Under the pieces are notes generated by a model that saw only the letters and a program-made list of their open reading frames with translations, was not told where the DNA came from and did not search any database. A DNA stretch of 64,000 nt from Thermomicrobiales bacterium (GTDB lineage: Bacteria; Chloroflexota; Chloroflexia; Thermomicrobiales; UBA6265): contig JAUJOZ010000017.1 in NCBI GenBank assembly GCA_030447415.1, positions 1 to 64,000 on the forward strand, in the 5' to 3' direction. Of this stretch, positions 32,687 to 42,663 are shown one piece after another (position 1 is the stretch's first letter; every line of letters begins with the position of its first letter). The position numbers and the translations under genes are program-made.

Positions 32687-35272
32687 ATGCGAGGAATGCT
32701 CAACAAGCTCTTCGGCGACGGCAACGACGCCGCCATCCGCCGGCTTCAGCCCCTCGTCGAGGAGGTCAACGCCCTCGAGCCAGAGATGGAAGAACTGACG
32801 GACGAGGGACTCGCCGCCCTGGGCTCCGAATTCCGCCTGCGAATGGACGAGGGCGAGACGCTTGATGACCTGCTGCCGGAGTCGTTCGCCGCCACGCGGG
32901 AGGCGGCTCGCCGCACGCTTGGCCAGCGCCACTATGACGTGCAACTCCTCGGCGGGATGGTCCTGCACGAGGGCAAGATCGCCGAGATGAAGACGGGCGA
33001 GGGCAAAACGCTGACAGCCACGGCGGCGGTCGCGCTCAACGCCCTCGCCGGCGAGGGTGTCCACGTCGTTACCGTCAACGATTACCTCGCGAAGCGCGAC
33101 ACGCAGGGGATGGGTCGGGTCTACCACGCCCTCGGGCTGAGCACCGGCTGCATTCAGCACGACGAGGCGTTCATCTATGACCCCGATTGGGAATCACCGG
33201 ACCCACGCCTAGAGCGTCTGCGGCCCGTGTCGCGCAAGGAAGCGTACGCGGCCGACATCACCTACGGAACGAACAACGAATTCGGCTTCGACTACCTTCG
33301 CGACAACATGGTCTCGTCGATCGAGCAGTGCGTGCAGCGGGGCCTTACCTATGCCATCGTCGACGAGGTCGATAACATTCTGATTGACGAAGCGCGTACT
33401 CCGTTGATTATCTCGGGCCAGGCGGCGCAGGCGACGGATCGTTACTACCAATTCGCTCAGATCGCCAAGCAGCTACGCGAGGGGCGGCACTACGGAGTCG
33501 ACCTCAAGAGCCGGTCCGCGACCATCACCGAGGAAGGTATCGACAAGGTCGAGCAATTAGTCGGCATCCCGGAGGGCGAGAGCATCTACGACGAGCGGTA
33601 CATCGAGCTCACGCACTATTTGGAGCAAGCCCTCAAGGCTGAGGCCATCTTCCATCGGGACAAGGACTACATCGTCCGCGACGGTGAGGTCATCATCGTC
33701 GACGAGTTCACCGGTCGCATGATGCTTGGCCGCCGTTACAGCGAGGGGTTGCACCAGGCGATCGAGGCGAAGGAAGGGGTCCGGGTCCGACGACAGAACG
33801 TGACGATGGCGACAATCACGTTCCAGAACTACTTTCGCATGTATGACAAGCTGGCGGGCATGACCGGGACTGCGAAGACAGAGGCCGAGGAGTTCGCCCG
33901 CATCTACAACCTTGAGGTCGTTTCGATCCCCACCAATCGACCGATGATTCGGGAGGACCACGGCGACCTCGTCTTCAAGAACGAGCGAGGGAAGTTCAAC
34001 GCCGTGGTTGCCGAGGTCCGTGAGATGCGGGACGCCGGGCGACCGGTCCTCGTCGGCACCACCTCGATCGACACGTCGGAGCGGCTGAGCGAGATGCTCA
34101 CGCGCCAAGGCGTCGAGCACGAGGTGCTCAATGCCAAGCAGCACGAGCGCGAAGCTACCATCGTGGCCCGCGCCGGGGAACCCCGCGCCGTAACCATCGC
34201 CACGAACATGGCCGGCCGTGGAACCGACATCGTGCTCGGCCCGGGTGTCAAAGAGGCGGGCGGGCTGCACATCATCGGCACCGAACGCCACGAGGCGCGA
34301 CGGATCGACAACCAGCTCAGGGGCCGCGCCGGCCGTCAGGGTGATCCCGGTTCGACGCGCTTCTACGTGTCGCTCGAGGACGAGCTGATGCGGAGGTTCG
34401 GGTCGGAGCGCATCACCGGCCTGATGGAGCGCCTCGGGATGGAGGAAGACGTCCCGATCGAGCACAGGATCATCTCCAAATCAATAGAGAGCGCTCAGAC
34501 CAAGGTCGAGGGCCACAATTTCGATCTGCGGAAGCACGTCGTTCAATATGACGACGTGATGAACAAGCACCGCGAGGTCATCTATTCCGACCGGCGCGAG
34601 ATCGTCGCCGGCGAAGACATGCACGACAAGGTGCTGGAGCTGATCCACGCCGAGGTCGAGGGTCTGGTGGACCAGCACCTCGGGGAAGGCCGTGGCACCG
34701 AGCCGGATTACGCGGGGCTGGCTCAGGCATACACCGCCCTCGTGCCGATGGCAAAGGTGAGGGTTGAGGACGTCGAAGGTCTTCCCCCCGGCGACGCCGT
34801 CGAAACGCTCATCGCCGACGCAGACGAGGCGTACGCCGAGGTCGAGGCACGCTTCGGCCCGGATGTGATGCGAACGGTCGAGCGTCACATCATGCTCAGC
34901 GTGATCGATAAGCTCTGGGTTGAACACCTCACCGCGATGGACGATCTTCGCGAGGGTGTCGGGCTCCAAGCCTATGGGCAGCGCGACCCGCTCGTGGTCT
35001 ACAAGACCGAGGGGTACAAGCTGTTCCAGAGCCTGCTTGCCCACATCCAGCACGACGTAGCGCACACGATGTTCCGTGTCCAGCCGGTCGTCGCCCAACA
35101 ACCGGTCCGCACGCAACTGACCGAGGAGGCGGTCGCCGGCCGCGCTGACGGCGGCAACGGGACCGCTCCCCGTCGCCGCCGAAAGCTCGGGGCCAACGAG
35201 CCGTGCTGGTGCGGTAGCGGAAAGAAATACAAGCGCTGCCACGGTGCCCTAGCCGCCGCGGGAACTCGGTGA
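32687..35272 (+). CDS. secA: preprotein translocase ATPase SecA
   Basis: 861 residues. Walker A MKTGEGKT (101-108), DEVDN-ILIDEARTPL (226-240; the usual Ser is Asn), preprotein-binding domain, GTDIVLGPG and GRAGRQGDPGSTRFYVSLEDEL (motif VI), scaffold and wing domains. It ends with the SEC-C zinc finger CWCGSGKKYKRCHG, which binds SecB, ribosomes or lipids. It drives post-translational secretion through SecYEG. The start at ATG 32687 has AGGGG eight bases upstream; ATG 32696 is an alternative. Confidence 0.97.
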   Translation: MRGMLNKLFGDGNDAAIRRLQPLVEEVNALEPEMEELTDEGLAALGSEFRLRMDEGETLDDLLPESFAATREAARRTLGQRHYDVQLLGGMVLHEGKIAEMKTGEGKTLTATAAVALNALAGEGVHVVTVNDYLAKRDTQGMGRVYHALGLSTGCIQHDEAFIYDPDWESPDPRLERLRPVSRKEAYAADITYGTNNEFGFDYLRDNMVSSIEQCVQRGLTYAIVDEVDNILIDEARTPLIISGQAAQATDRYYQFAQIAKQLREGRHYGVDLKSRSATITEEGIDKVEQLVGIPEGESIYDERYIELTHYLEQALKAEAIFHRDKDYIVRDGEVIIVDEFTGRMMLGRRYSEGLHQAIEAKEGVRVRRQNVTMATITFQNYFRMYDKLAGMTGTAKTEAEEFARIYNLEVVSIPTNRPMIREDHGDLVFKNERGKFNAVVAEVREMRDAGRPVLVGTTSIDTSERLSEMLTRQGVEHEVLNAKQHEREATIVARAGEPRAVTIATNMAGRGTDIVLGPGVKEAGGLHIIGTERHEARRIDNQLRGRAGRQGDPGSTRFYVSLEDELMRRFGSERITGLMERLGMEEDVPIEHRIISKSIESAQTKVEGHNFDLRKHVVQYDDVMNKHREVIYSDRREIVAGEDMHDKVLELIHAEVEGLVDQHLGEGRGTEPDYAGLAQAYTALVPMAKVRVEDVEGLPPGDAVETLIADADEAYAEVEARFGPDVMRTVERHIMLSVIDKLWVEHLTAMDDLREGVGLQAYGQRDPLVVYKTEGYKLFQSLLAHIQHDVAHTMFRVQPVVAQQPVRTQLTEEAVAGRADGGNGTAPRRRRKLGANEPCWCGSGKKYKRCHGALAAAGTR

Positions 35273-35336
35273 CGATTTTGTAGTCGGTCGACGGACGGAG
35301 CCCCAGGGGCCCGTCCGCGCTCGCCGGTATTCCGTC

Positions 35337-35368
35337 AAAAAAGCGGGGGGCGCCAATTGGCGCCCCCC
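35337..35368 (-). terminator. intrinsic terminator of the YtxH-like gene
   Basis: GGGGGGCGCC and GGCGCCCCCC form a 10-bp stem with an AATT loop. On the minus strand it is followed by TTTTTT. It lies 30 bases past the stop at 35399, and may also stop secA transcripts less efficiently. Confidence 0.88.
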
Positions 35369-35398
35369 CGGTCTGCGACCCATCAACGTTCGGTTTCC

Positions 35399-36430
35399 TT
35401 AGAACTCGTCGTCGTAGCCCTGGAAGTCCTTGACGAGCTCCTGCACCTGGGCGGTAACCGACTTCGCGGTGCGCGTCACCTGCTCCCGTCGTTCCGCGCT
35501 CATCAGCGCGTAGAAGACGAGACCAGCCGCGGCGCCAGCCCAGAACAAGAGAGCGCCGGTCTCCTTGCTGGTGTCGACCGTGGCCTCTGCCGCCTTGCGC
35601 GACGCCTCCCGCGCGCGGCCGCCGGCTTCGGTCGCCCGTTCCGCGACCGCCGCGGAGGCCTCCTTCGCGCGCTCACTCCCCTTCGCCACGGCCTGAGCGG
35701 CCTGGGGCGCCAGTTCCTGCTGCGCGACCTCCGCGGCACGTTCCCGCGCCGTCTGCCAGCGTTCGAGCGCTGTTGCCGCGGCTTGCACGGCGACGTCTCG
35801 AAGCGACGGGACGACTTCCTCGCTCACCTTCTGCGAGAGCTGCGGCACCCGTACGCGCGCCGACCCCGCGAGTGACGACCCGACGTCGCGGGCGCGCTCC
35901 GCCCGTGCGGCCGCGGCCGTCGCGGCCTGGGACGCGACCGCCTGCGCCGTCGAAGCCGTCTGTTCTCCGGCACGTTGCACGCGCGCTTTCGCCTTTTGCG
36001 TCACGTCCTGTCCTTTCGCGGCGCTCCGCGCGACCGCGGCCTGCGTCCGGCCGCGTACGACATCCGCTCGTTCCGTGAGGGCACCGCCGACCGCTTTCAA
36101 GTCACCGCCGCTGACGTTCATCGGGACTGCATGTGCCGCTTGCGTGGCCTTGTGCCTGCCCCATGCCGTCGCCTCACTCGATCGTTGTCTAACCACGTCG
36201 GAGAGCTCCGTGCCGGCATCGGTGAGCCGTCGCCGAGCCGACGTCGCGCCCGCCGTGACGCTGGACGCCAGGTCCGTCACCGTCGCGGCGGGCTCTTCGA
36301 GACGCACGTCGGCGCTTCCATTGCGCCGGGCCCGCCCAACAGCGACGATGGCGCCCGCGACCGCTCCCGACGCAGCCCCGGCGAGACCAACCAACTGGAC
36401 GTTGCTGAGCTCCGGATCGCCAGTCTTCAT
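35399..36430 (-). CDS. Ala-rich, helix-repeat membrane-anchored protein (YtxH-like)
   Basis: 343 residues. An N-terminal hydrophobic segment (about 10-32, VQLVGLAGAASGAVAGAIVAV) is followed by about 240 residues of Ala/Arg/Glu/Gln-rich amphipathic helix resembling apolipoprotein or LEA proteins. A second membrane helix (about 294-312, GALLFWAGAAAGLVFYALM) precedes a tail like YtxH proteins (AERREQVTRTAKSVTAQVQEL). It is possibly a stress or envelope protein. The start at 36430 is used; 36460 would overlap the inverted repeat at 36451-36472. The function is not known. Confidence 0.7.
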   Translation of the reverse strand: MKTGDPELSNVQLVGLAGAASGAVAGAIVAVGRARRNGSADVRLEEPAATVTDLASSVTAGATSARRRLTDAGTELSDVVRQRSSEATAWGRHKATQAAHAVPMNVSGGDLKAVGGALTERADVVRGRTQAAVARSAAKGQDVTQKAKARVQRAGEQTASTAQAVASQAATAAAARAERARDVGSSLAGSARVRVPQLSQKVSEEVVPSLRDVAVQAAATALERWQTARERAAEVAQQELAPQAAQAVAKGSERAKEASAAVAERATEAGGRAREASRKAAEATVDTSKETGALLFWAGAAAGLVFYALMSAERREQVTRTAKSVTAQVQELVKDFQGYDDEF

Positions 36431-36450
36431 CGCTCCCCCCAACGCCTGAG

Positions 36451-36472
36451 CGTTGACCAAGGACGGTCAACG
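36451..36472. promoter_or_regulatory. inverted repeat CGTTGACC-N6-GGTCAACG
   Basis: Perfect 8-base arms flank a six-base spacer, 21 bases upstream of the YtxH-like start. The placement fits a repressor operator for that gene. No regulator gene is adjacent. Confidence 0.5.
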
Positions 36473-36880
36473 CGAACCGGCGGACTGCTAGCACATTCTA
36501 ATCGACACCCGGGCCTGTCCCTCAACGAGGCGGGTCGTGTCGGTCGGCACCATGAAAGCGCAGGCGTCTTGGCAGCCGTGTCCCATTGACCCGGACCGCT
36601 TGTCCGCCCTCTTCGGCGGTCCGTATACTCACGGATCAAATGGCGCGCGGGGCGACCGCATCTGAAACCGAGAGGATGTCGGGCCAGCCACACATCATAG
36701 AGCCGACGGCGCCCTGCCCTCGCGCGGGGCCCGGTCCTCCGACCGCGTCCACGACCCCAGCGGGCGACCCCGCCGCCAAACCAGGAATCCGGTGCGCGGC
36801 CAGCGCGCCAGCGTGGGGGCGGCCATCGACTCGTCCCGGGACCGGGCGTCCGGTACGGCGCCTCTGGAGGCCGTTCCTCG
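36473..36880. other. divergent non-coding region
   Basis: No gene is seen. It separates the YtxH-like gene from the phosphoesterase gene. It contains TTGTCC (36600-36605) and TATACT (36624-36629), 18 bases apart, facing the phosphoesterase 250 bases away. A few short open frames have no signature. Confidence 0.5.
36600..36629 (+). promoter_or_regulatory. sigma-70-like promoter for the phosphoesterase
   Basis: TTGTCC and TATACT with an 18-base spacer. It implies a 5' leader of about 245 bases. Confidence 0.4.
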
Positions 36881-37612
36881 GTGAGAGTCCTCGTCATCTC
36901 CGACGTTCACGCCAATCAGGTTGCGCTCGAGGCGGTGCTCAGCGCGGCGCCGTCGTTTGATGCCATCTGGAACATCGGCGATACGGTCGGCTACGGCCCT
37001 CGCCCGAGCGAGTGTTTGGACCTGATGACTGATCGCGGCGCGGCACCGGTCCTCGTCGGCAACCACGATCTGGCATGCATCGGCGACCTGGATCTTGCCG
37101 ATTTCAACCCCGTCGCTCAGATCGCGTCGCGCTGGACCTCATCTCAACTCACCGCGGAGCACCGCACCTACCTGAAGAAACTCCCCGCGATGACGACGGT
37201 CGACGGGTACACCCTGGCACACGGCAGCCCCAGGGCTCCAATCTGGGAGTACGTAACGAACGCCGCCATCGCCACCGACAACTTTGCCTGCTTGGATTCC
37301 GACGTATGCGTCATCGGTCACACGCACATCGCCATGTACGCCTCGCTGCGGGCTGGCCAGGCAACGGCAGAGATACATCGGCTGCGCGACGGCGAAACCC
37401 TTGACCTGTTGCAGGCGCGCTACATCGTGAATCCGGGCAGCGTCGGGCAGCCCCGAGACCGGGATCCGCGCGCCGCCTACGCAATGCTTGACACCGACCA
37501 GGGCACGTTAACCGCCCACCGGATCGAGTACGACATTCGAGCCACCCAGCGGCAGATGGCCCTCGCTGATCTACCTGAGGTGCTTATCGACCGTCTCGCC
37601 TGGGGTATGTGA
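36881..37612 (+). CDS. YfcE/MJ0936-type metallophosphoesterase
   Basis: 243 residues, GTG start. Calcineurin-like motifs are in order: DVHAN (D-x-H), GDTVGYGP (G-D), GNHD and GHTHIAMY. The dimetal site is complete. The size fits small bacterial phosphodiesterases such as YfcE. The substrate is not known. It precedes a USP/KTN cluster by 190 bases in the same direction. Confidence 0.88.
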   Translation: MRVLVISDVHANQVALEAVLSAAPSFDAIWNIGDTVGYGPRPSECLDLMTDRGAAPVLVGNHDLACIGDLDLADFNPVAQIASRWTSSQLTAEHRTYLKKLPAMTTVDGYTLAHGSPRAPIWEYVTNAAIATDNFACLDSDVCVIGHTHIAMYASLRAGQATAEIHRLRDGETLDLLQARYIVNPGSVGQPRDRDPRAAYAMLDTDQGTLTAHRIEYDIRATQRQMALADLPEVLIDRLAWGM

Positions 37613-37804
37613 TTCAGTCGAGAAGATGAGGAGTGAGTAGCAGAGTGGCCCACCCTCTCCTCTTCTAGCCGATGCGGCGCCTACTCCCGAAGGCGATGCC
37701 CATGGGTCCCCGCAGCGACCTCCTCGCCCGGTCGGCTTGCCGCCGGGCGGCGGCCGTCTCATACTTGGATCGTCCCACGTTTGGTGCGTGGCGGCGCAGG
37801 AGGT

Positions 37805-38293
37805 ATGAAAATCACGACAATGGATGCTTCGTATCGCCGCTTAGTGGTGCCCGTGACCGGGTCACCGGGGGACGAGCGCGTCCTCGCACTCGCCCGACAG
37901 CTCACGGAGAAGCAACCCGCAACCATCACCCTCGTCTACGTCGTCGAAGTGAGGCAGTCAATGCCCCTCGACGCCGAGTTGCCATTCGAGATCGACCGGG
38001 GGGAGGCGGTGCTCGGCGCCGCGGAGGCGGCGACCCGTCGCGACGGCGCTCCTAAGCCAGAGCAGGTCGTCACGGAGCTTCTTCAAGCGCGGTCCGCCGG
38101 TGCCGCCATCGTCGACGAGGCGATTGAGCGGAACGCCGACGCCATCGTCATGGCCGCTTGCAACCGTAAAATTTGCGGCCGAACGACCCTCGGTGACACC
38201 GTCGAGTACGTGCTCAAGAACGCGCCATGCGAGGTTGTCGTAGTCCGCCAGGGAGAACCGGAACGGACAAACGGGGCACCCCGGTGGGCATGA
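37805..38293 (+). CDS. universal stress protein (USP) domain protein
   Basis: 162 residues. It is a single USP fold with RRLVVPVTGSPGDERVLALA at the N-terminus and TLGDTVEYVLKNAPCEVVVV at the C-terminus, the form seen in regulatory tails of transporters. The ATP-binding G-2X-G-9X-G(S/T) loop is degenerate. AGGAGGT sits directly before ATG 37805, closer than usual; ATG 37820 is an alternative. The stop overlaps the next gene (ATGA), so USP and KTN proteins are co-made. Confidence 0.8.
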   Translation: MKITTMDASYRRLVVPVTGSPGDERVLALARQLTEKQPATITLVYVVEVRQSMPLDAELPFEIDRGEAVLGAAEAATRRDGAPKPEQVVTELLQARSAGAAIVDEAIERNADAIVMAACNRKICGRTTLGDTVEYVLKNAPCEVVVVRQGEPERTNGAPRWA

Positions 38294-38745
38294 AGGTCGT
38301 CGTCATGGGATGCGGGCGGGTCGGCGCTCGCATCGCGTCGATTCTCGACCACAACGGGCACGATGTCTCGGTGATTGATCTCGATCCTCGATCCTTCCGT
38401 CGCCTCGCCTCGGACTTCAACGGCGACACCGTGTTAGGCACCGGCATCGACGAGGACGTGCTCCGTTCGGCAGGAATCGAGCGGGCCACCGCCTTTGTCG
38501 CCGTGACCAACGGCGACAACCGCAACATCATGGCGGCTCAGGTGGCTCGGCTCGTCTTCAACGTCCCCGAAGTCGTCTGCCGGATCTATGATCCCGTGCG
38601 TGAGGATACCTACCGCCGGCTCGGGTTCACCACGGTCTGCCCGACGACGACCATCTCGGCTCAAATCCTCGACCATATCATCGGGGCGAGCGAGGCGCTG
38701 GGGACAACGTCGCGGGATCCGGTCGTCCGGGCCGGGGGGGCCTAG
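38290..38745 (+). CDS. TrkA-N (RCK/KTN) domain protein
   Basis: 151 residues. It is a Rossmann nucleotide-binding domain with KVVVMGCGRVGARIASIL and VIDLDP, and no TrkA-C domain. Such proteins gate K+ transporters or channels by binding NAD(H) or ATP. The start at ATG 38290 overlaps the USP stop. It is followed after three bases by a second KTN protein, so the two probably form a heteromer. No channel or transporter gene is in the immediate cluster. Confidence 0.87.
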   Translation: MKVVVMGCGRVGARIASILDHNGHDVSVIDLDPRSFRRLASDFNGDTVLGTGIDEDVLRSAGIERATAFVAVTNGDNRNIMAAQVARLVFNVPEVVCRIYDPVREDTYRRLGFTTVCPTTTISAQILDHIIGASEALGTTSRDPVVRAGGA

Positions 38746-38748
38746 CGC

Positions 38749-39405
38749 GTGTACATCATCGTGGTCGGCGGCGGAAAAGTGGGGTACTACCTGACTCAAA
38801 CGCTCCTCGCCGACGGCTACGAAGTCCTGCTCATCGAGCGCAATCCGGACAAGGTCACAGAGTTCACGGAGCGGTTCGGTGCCGCGGCTGTGGCGGGCGA
38901 CGGGGCCGAAGCGGCCACCCTCGCGGCCGCGGGCGCGGCCCGAGCCGATGTCGTCATCGCCGTCACCGGCGAGGACGAGGACAACCTCGTCATCTGCCAG
39001 ATGGCGCGTCAAAAGTTCCACGTCGGCCGCACGATCGCTCGCGTCAACAACCCTAAGAACGAGCGGCTCTTTCGTCTCCTTGGCATCGACGTCACCGTCA
39101 GCCAGACGAACTACATCCTCAACCTGATCGAGCAGTCGATCCCCGAGCGGTCGTTCGTCCACCTCCTCAGTCTGCGTCACGCCGATCTCGCGATCGTCGA
39201 AGCGCGAGTCACGGCGTCGTCGGTGGTGGCTCACCAAGCCATCGGCGAGATCACGCTGCCTGTCGACTGCGTCATTGCCGCCATCGCCCGCGGCGCGCAC
39301 CTGATCGTCCCTTCACCCGCGACCGAAATCCAGCCGGGCGACGAGATTATCGCCGTGGCCCACCGTGACCACGAAGACGAGTTGCGCCGGCTGCTGGTCG
39401 CCTAA
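38749..39405 (+). CDS. TrkA family potassium uptake protein
   Basis: 218 residues, GTG start. The TrkA-N domain (YIIVVGGGKVGYYLTQTLL, LIERNP, GDGAE) is at about 1-125 and the TrkA-C domain (VVAHQAIGEITLP...) at about 140-215. It regulates K+ uptake. It is the third gene of the USP-KTN-KTN unit. The KTN/K+ pairing is typical, but the membrane partner lies elsewhere. The APC-type permease at 59615 is not obviously linked. Confidence 0.9.
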   Translation: MYIIVVGGGKVGYYLTQTLLADGYEVLLIERNPDKVTEFTERFGAAAVAGDGAEAATLAAAGAARADVVIAVTGEDEDNLVICQMARQKFHVGRTIARVNNPKNERLFRLLGIDVTVSQTNYILNLIEQSIPERSFVHLLSLRHADLAIVEARVTASSVVAHQAIGEITLPVDCVIAAIARGAHLIVPSPATEIQPGDEIIAVAHRDHEDELRRLLVA

Positions 39406-39470
39406 CGAAGCACCACCGGTCAATCGTAGGCCGCCACCAGTGCACGGCCGTGGCATTGCAGCAAACAGGA

Positions 39471-39502
39471 ACTCGGCACCGGACTCTTGTCCGGCGCCGA
39501 GT
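39471..39502. terminator. stem-loop between convergent trkA and gdhA
   Basis: ACTCGGCACCGGAC pairs with GTCCGGCGCCGAGT (14 bp, one G-T) around TCTT. It has no strong T run and may stop both transcripts. Confidence 0.65.
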
Positions 39503-39543
39503 CACATCGCTACGTCATAGCTCGTAGGCGACCGCCCCGGGCG

Positions 39544-40833
39544 TTACGGGTAGATTCCCCGTAGCCGGGTGAACTCGGCGACTCGAGAAATGCCACGCAC
39601 GAGGGCGGCCGTCCGCATGTGGACGTCGAACTTCTTTGCGGTACTGTAGACCGCCTCAAACGAGCGGCTCATGATTCGCTGGAGGCGCTCGTTCACCTCC
39701 GTCTCCGTCCACGGGAATGCCTGAAGTGCCTGCACCCATTCGAAGTAAGAGACGGTGACTCCACCGGCATTAGCGAAAATATCTGGGAGGAGAAATACAC
39801 CGCGGTCGTGAAGAATCGTGTCGGCCTCCGGTGTGGTCGGGCCATTCGCGGCCTCGGCGATAAGACGCGCCTTGATCTCCCCGGCGTTCGCGGCGGTAAT
39901 CTGCCCTTCCATGGCCGCCGGAACCAGGATCTCGCAATCGAGAAGCAGCAGCTCTTGGTTCGTGACGTTCTCGCCGCCTCGAAAATCGGTCACGGTGCCC
40001 GTTCGTGCCTTGTGCTCGTGGAGTGCCGCGAGGTCGAGCCCGGCCGGGTTATGGATCCCCCCGCGGGAATCGCTGACCGCCACCACCTTCGACCCAAGCT
40101 CGGCCATCAGCCGCGCCGCCACCGACCCGGCGTTGCCAAAGCCCTGAACCACGACGCGACTCTTTTCGAGGTCCATGTCGAGAACCTCGACCGCCTTCTG
40201 GATGGCAAAGACGCAGCCGCGCCCGGTTGCCTCGTTACGACCCTCAGAGCCGCCGAGAACGAGGGGCTTGCCCGTCGTCACGCCGGGCACGGAGTACCCC
40301 ACGTTCATGGAGTACGTGTCCATCAGCCAGGCCATCACTTGCGGGTTCGTATTGACATCCGGAGCGGGGATGTCGCGGTTTGGGCCGATCATCATGGAGA
40401 TCTCGGCCGTGTATCGTCGGGTGAGATTTTGCAGCTCATTGCGCGACAGCAGCTTGGGATTGACCCGAACGCCACCCTTGGCTCCGCCGAATGGCAGCCC
40501 GACGACGGCGCACTTCCAGGTCATCCACATCGAGAGAGCTTTGACCTCGGCCAGCGTGACGTCCTGGTGGTACCGGATCCCACCTTTCGTCGGCCCGGGT
40601 CCGGCGTTGTGTTGGACCCGATGGCCGGTGAAGACCTTGACTGATCCGTCGTCCATCTCGACCGGAAAGTTGACCGTCAGCTCACGCTGACAGTGGCTCA
40701 GGACCTGGCGCATGTCGTCCTCGAGCCCGAGCACGTCCGCGGCGATATGGAATTGCTCCACCGCCACGTCGAAGAGGTTCCGTTCCTCGGCTGGGGCGGC
40801 AACGGGTTCGCGCGTCAATACGTCGACGGCCAT
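39544..40833 (-). CDS. gdhA: glutamate dehydrogenase
   Basis: 429 residues. It is a Glu/Leu/Phe/Val dehydrogenase with the catalytic region PFGGAKGGVRVNP, PDVNTNPQVMAW, and the Rossmann VVVQGFGNAGSVAARL. It interconverts glutamate and 2-oxoglutarate. The length fits hexameric NAD(P)-GDH. The second half (ALQAFPWTETEVNERLQ) is typical of the clade including Chloroflexi and archaea. It is convergent with trkA and about 80 bases from gatB, in the same direction. Confidence 0.95.
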   Translation of the reverse strand: MAVDVLTREPVAAPAEERNLFDVAVEQFHIAADVLGLEDDMRQVLSHCQRELTVNFPVEMDDGSVKVFTGHRVQHNAGPGPTKGGIRYHQDVTLAEVKALSMWMTWKCAVVGLPFGGAKGGVRVNPKLLSRNELQNLTRRYTAEISMMIGPNRDIPAPDVNTNPQVMAWLMDTYSMNVGYSVPGVTTGKPLVLGGSEGRNEATGRGCVFAIQKAVEVLDMDLEKSRVVVQGFGNAGSVAARLMAELGSKVVAVSDSRGGIHNPAGLDLAALHEHKARTGTVTDFRGGENVTNQELLLLDCEILVPAAMEGQITAANAGEIKARLIAEAANGPTTPEADTILHDRGVFLLPDIFANAGGVTVSYFEWVQALQAFPWTETEVNERLQRIMSRSFEAVYSTAKKFDVHMRTAALVRGISRVAEFTRLRGIYP

Positions 40834-40915
40834 TGATGAACTGTCCTCCCACCGTAGTGCGGCTCATCGCTGAGCCGCTTCCAAACCCGTCGGCCCCGTT
40901 GCCGACGGCGTCGCC

Positions 40916-42397
40916 TTACGGCGAGGTTAGCGCCTCCTCAAGCAGACGTCGGACCTGGTCCGGTTTCGCCCGGCCCCCAGTTCGCTTAATCGTTTCCCCA
41001 ATCAGTCGGCCGATCGCGGCAGTCTTCCCCGTCCGATAGTCACTCACCGCAGCCGGGAAGGCGCCAAGCGTCTCGGCGACCGCGACCCGCAGGGCCGCAT
41101 CATCATCCATCGAGAGCAGGTTCAGGCGCGCCGCCGCGGCCCGAGGCAATTCGTCATCCTCGATCTGCGGTAGGACTTCCTTCGCCGCCCGCACCGTCAA
41201 CTCGCCCGCGGCCACGGCATTCAGCAGGTCGCGGAGCTGCGAAGAGTTCAGCGGAAGTGTGTCCGGGGGCAACCCCCGCTGGCGCTGGAGGCCCAGCAGG
41301 TCGTTCACGATCCAGTTCGCCGCCGTTCGAGCCTCTTCCGGCCGAGGCGAAGGGCCGACGACCTCCTCGAAGAGATCGGCCACCTCTCGCTCTGCCGTGA
41401 GGAGGCTCGCTTCCGAGGCACCGAGTCCGTACGCGAGGACGAAACGCTCCCGCCGCAGACCCGGCAACTCCGGCAGCCGAGCGCCAACGGCCTCGACGAG
41501 TTTCGTGGTCACCTCCAGTGGCGGCAAATCGGGCTCGGGGAAATAGCGGTAATCGTGCGCCTGCTCCTTCGTCCGCTGCGCCGCGGTTACGCCGCGGTCT
41601 TCAATCCAACCTCGCGTCTCTTGCACCACCGAGCCACCCGCCACAAGCACGTCCCGTTGGCGCCGCTCCTCAAATCGCAAGGCACGCTCCACCGCCCGAA
41701 ACGAGTTCATGTTCTTAATCTCGACCTTGGCGCCTAATATGGAGCCATCGGTAGAGCGGGTCGAGACGTTCGCGTCGCACCGGAACGCCCCTTCCTCCAT
41801 GTTGCCGGTCGAGCTGCCGATGTATCGCAGCGTCTGGCGCAACGCGATGAGGTAGTCGCGTGCCTCCTCGGGCGAGCACAAGTCCGGCTCGCCAACAATC
41901 TCCATCAGCGGCACGCCCGAGCGGTTAAGATCAACGAGGCTGACCTCCACACCCAACTCGTCCACGCGGTGGACCAGCCGGCCGGTGTCCTCTTCGACAT
42001 GCACCCGGGTGATCCCCGCCCGGCGGACGTCCCCCCCCGAGCGGAACTCCAGAACGCCATCCACACACAGCGGAAGGTCGTACTGCGAGATTTGGTAGCC
42101 TTTAGGCAGGTCGGGATAGACGTAGTTCTTGCGATCGAGCTTGTTGAACGCGGGGATGCGGCACTCAAGCGCCAGCCCGGTCAGGATGCCGAACTCAAGC
42201 GCCGCCTTATTCAGAACCGGCAGCGCACCAGGAAGGCCCAGGCACACGGGGCATACATGCGTGTTCGGAGGGGCGTCGGCGTAGCGGGCGGAGCACCCAC
42301 AGTACATCTTGCTCTGCGTCAGGAGCTGAGCGTGCACCTCGAGACCGATGACCGTCTCGAACCCCACCTCAGTCGAGCGTGACGTGGCCACCACCAC
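40916..42397 (-). CDS. gatB: aspartyl/glutamyl-tRNA amidotransferase subunit B
   Basis: 493 residues, GTG start with GGAGG nine bases upstream. Signatures are [47 protein letters not shown], and the C-terminal YqeY-like tail. It transfers ammonia, with GatA and GatC, to misacylated Glu-tRNA(Gln) and Asp-tRNA(Asn). gatA and gatC are not in the window. A gap of 266 bases separates it from the divergent nuoG. Confidence 0.96.
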   Translation of the reverse strand: MVVATSRSTEVGFETVIGLEVHAQLLTQSKMYCGCSARYADAPPNTHVCPVCLGLPGALPVLNKAALEFGILTGLALECRIPAFNKLDRKNYVYPDLPKGYQISQYDLPLCVDGVLEFRSGGDVRRAGITRVHVEEDTGRLVHRVDELGVEVSLVDLNRSGVPLMEIVGEPDLCSPEEARDYLIALRQTLRYIGSSTGNMEEGAFRCDANVSTRSTDGSILGAKVEIKNMNSFRAVERALRFEERRQRDVLVAGGSVVQETRGWIEDRGVTAAQRTKEQAHDYRYFPEPDLPPLEVTTKLVEAVGARLPELPGLRRERFVLAYGLGASEASLLTAEREVADLFEEVVGPSPRPEEARTAANWIVNDLLGLQRQRGLPPDTLPLNSSQLRDLLNAVAAGELTVRAAKEVLPQIEDDELPRAAAARLNLLSMDDDAALRVAVAETLGAFPAAVSDYRTGKTAAIGRLIGETIKRTGGRAKPDQVRRLLEEALTSP

Positions 42398-42663
42398 CGT
42401 GCTGAATCCTCCGGACCGCTCTCCCCAGCGCGCCTCACCGTTGCCGCACGGGTCCCTACAACCGCTGTGTTATACCACGGCAGAGCTGCCGAAACGCCCG
42501 GTGGACGGCCAGCCGGAGGCGACCCCTATGGTAGACTCACGAACGATTCTCAGGCCCGACGTCGGTCGCTTAACCGGCTCGGAGAAGCGCAGAAGCGCCG
42601 CTGGGGGGTCTGCGTCCCCCCTATTCACGTTGAGCATCACAGGGAAGAGGCGACGACCGGATC

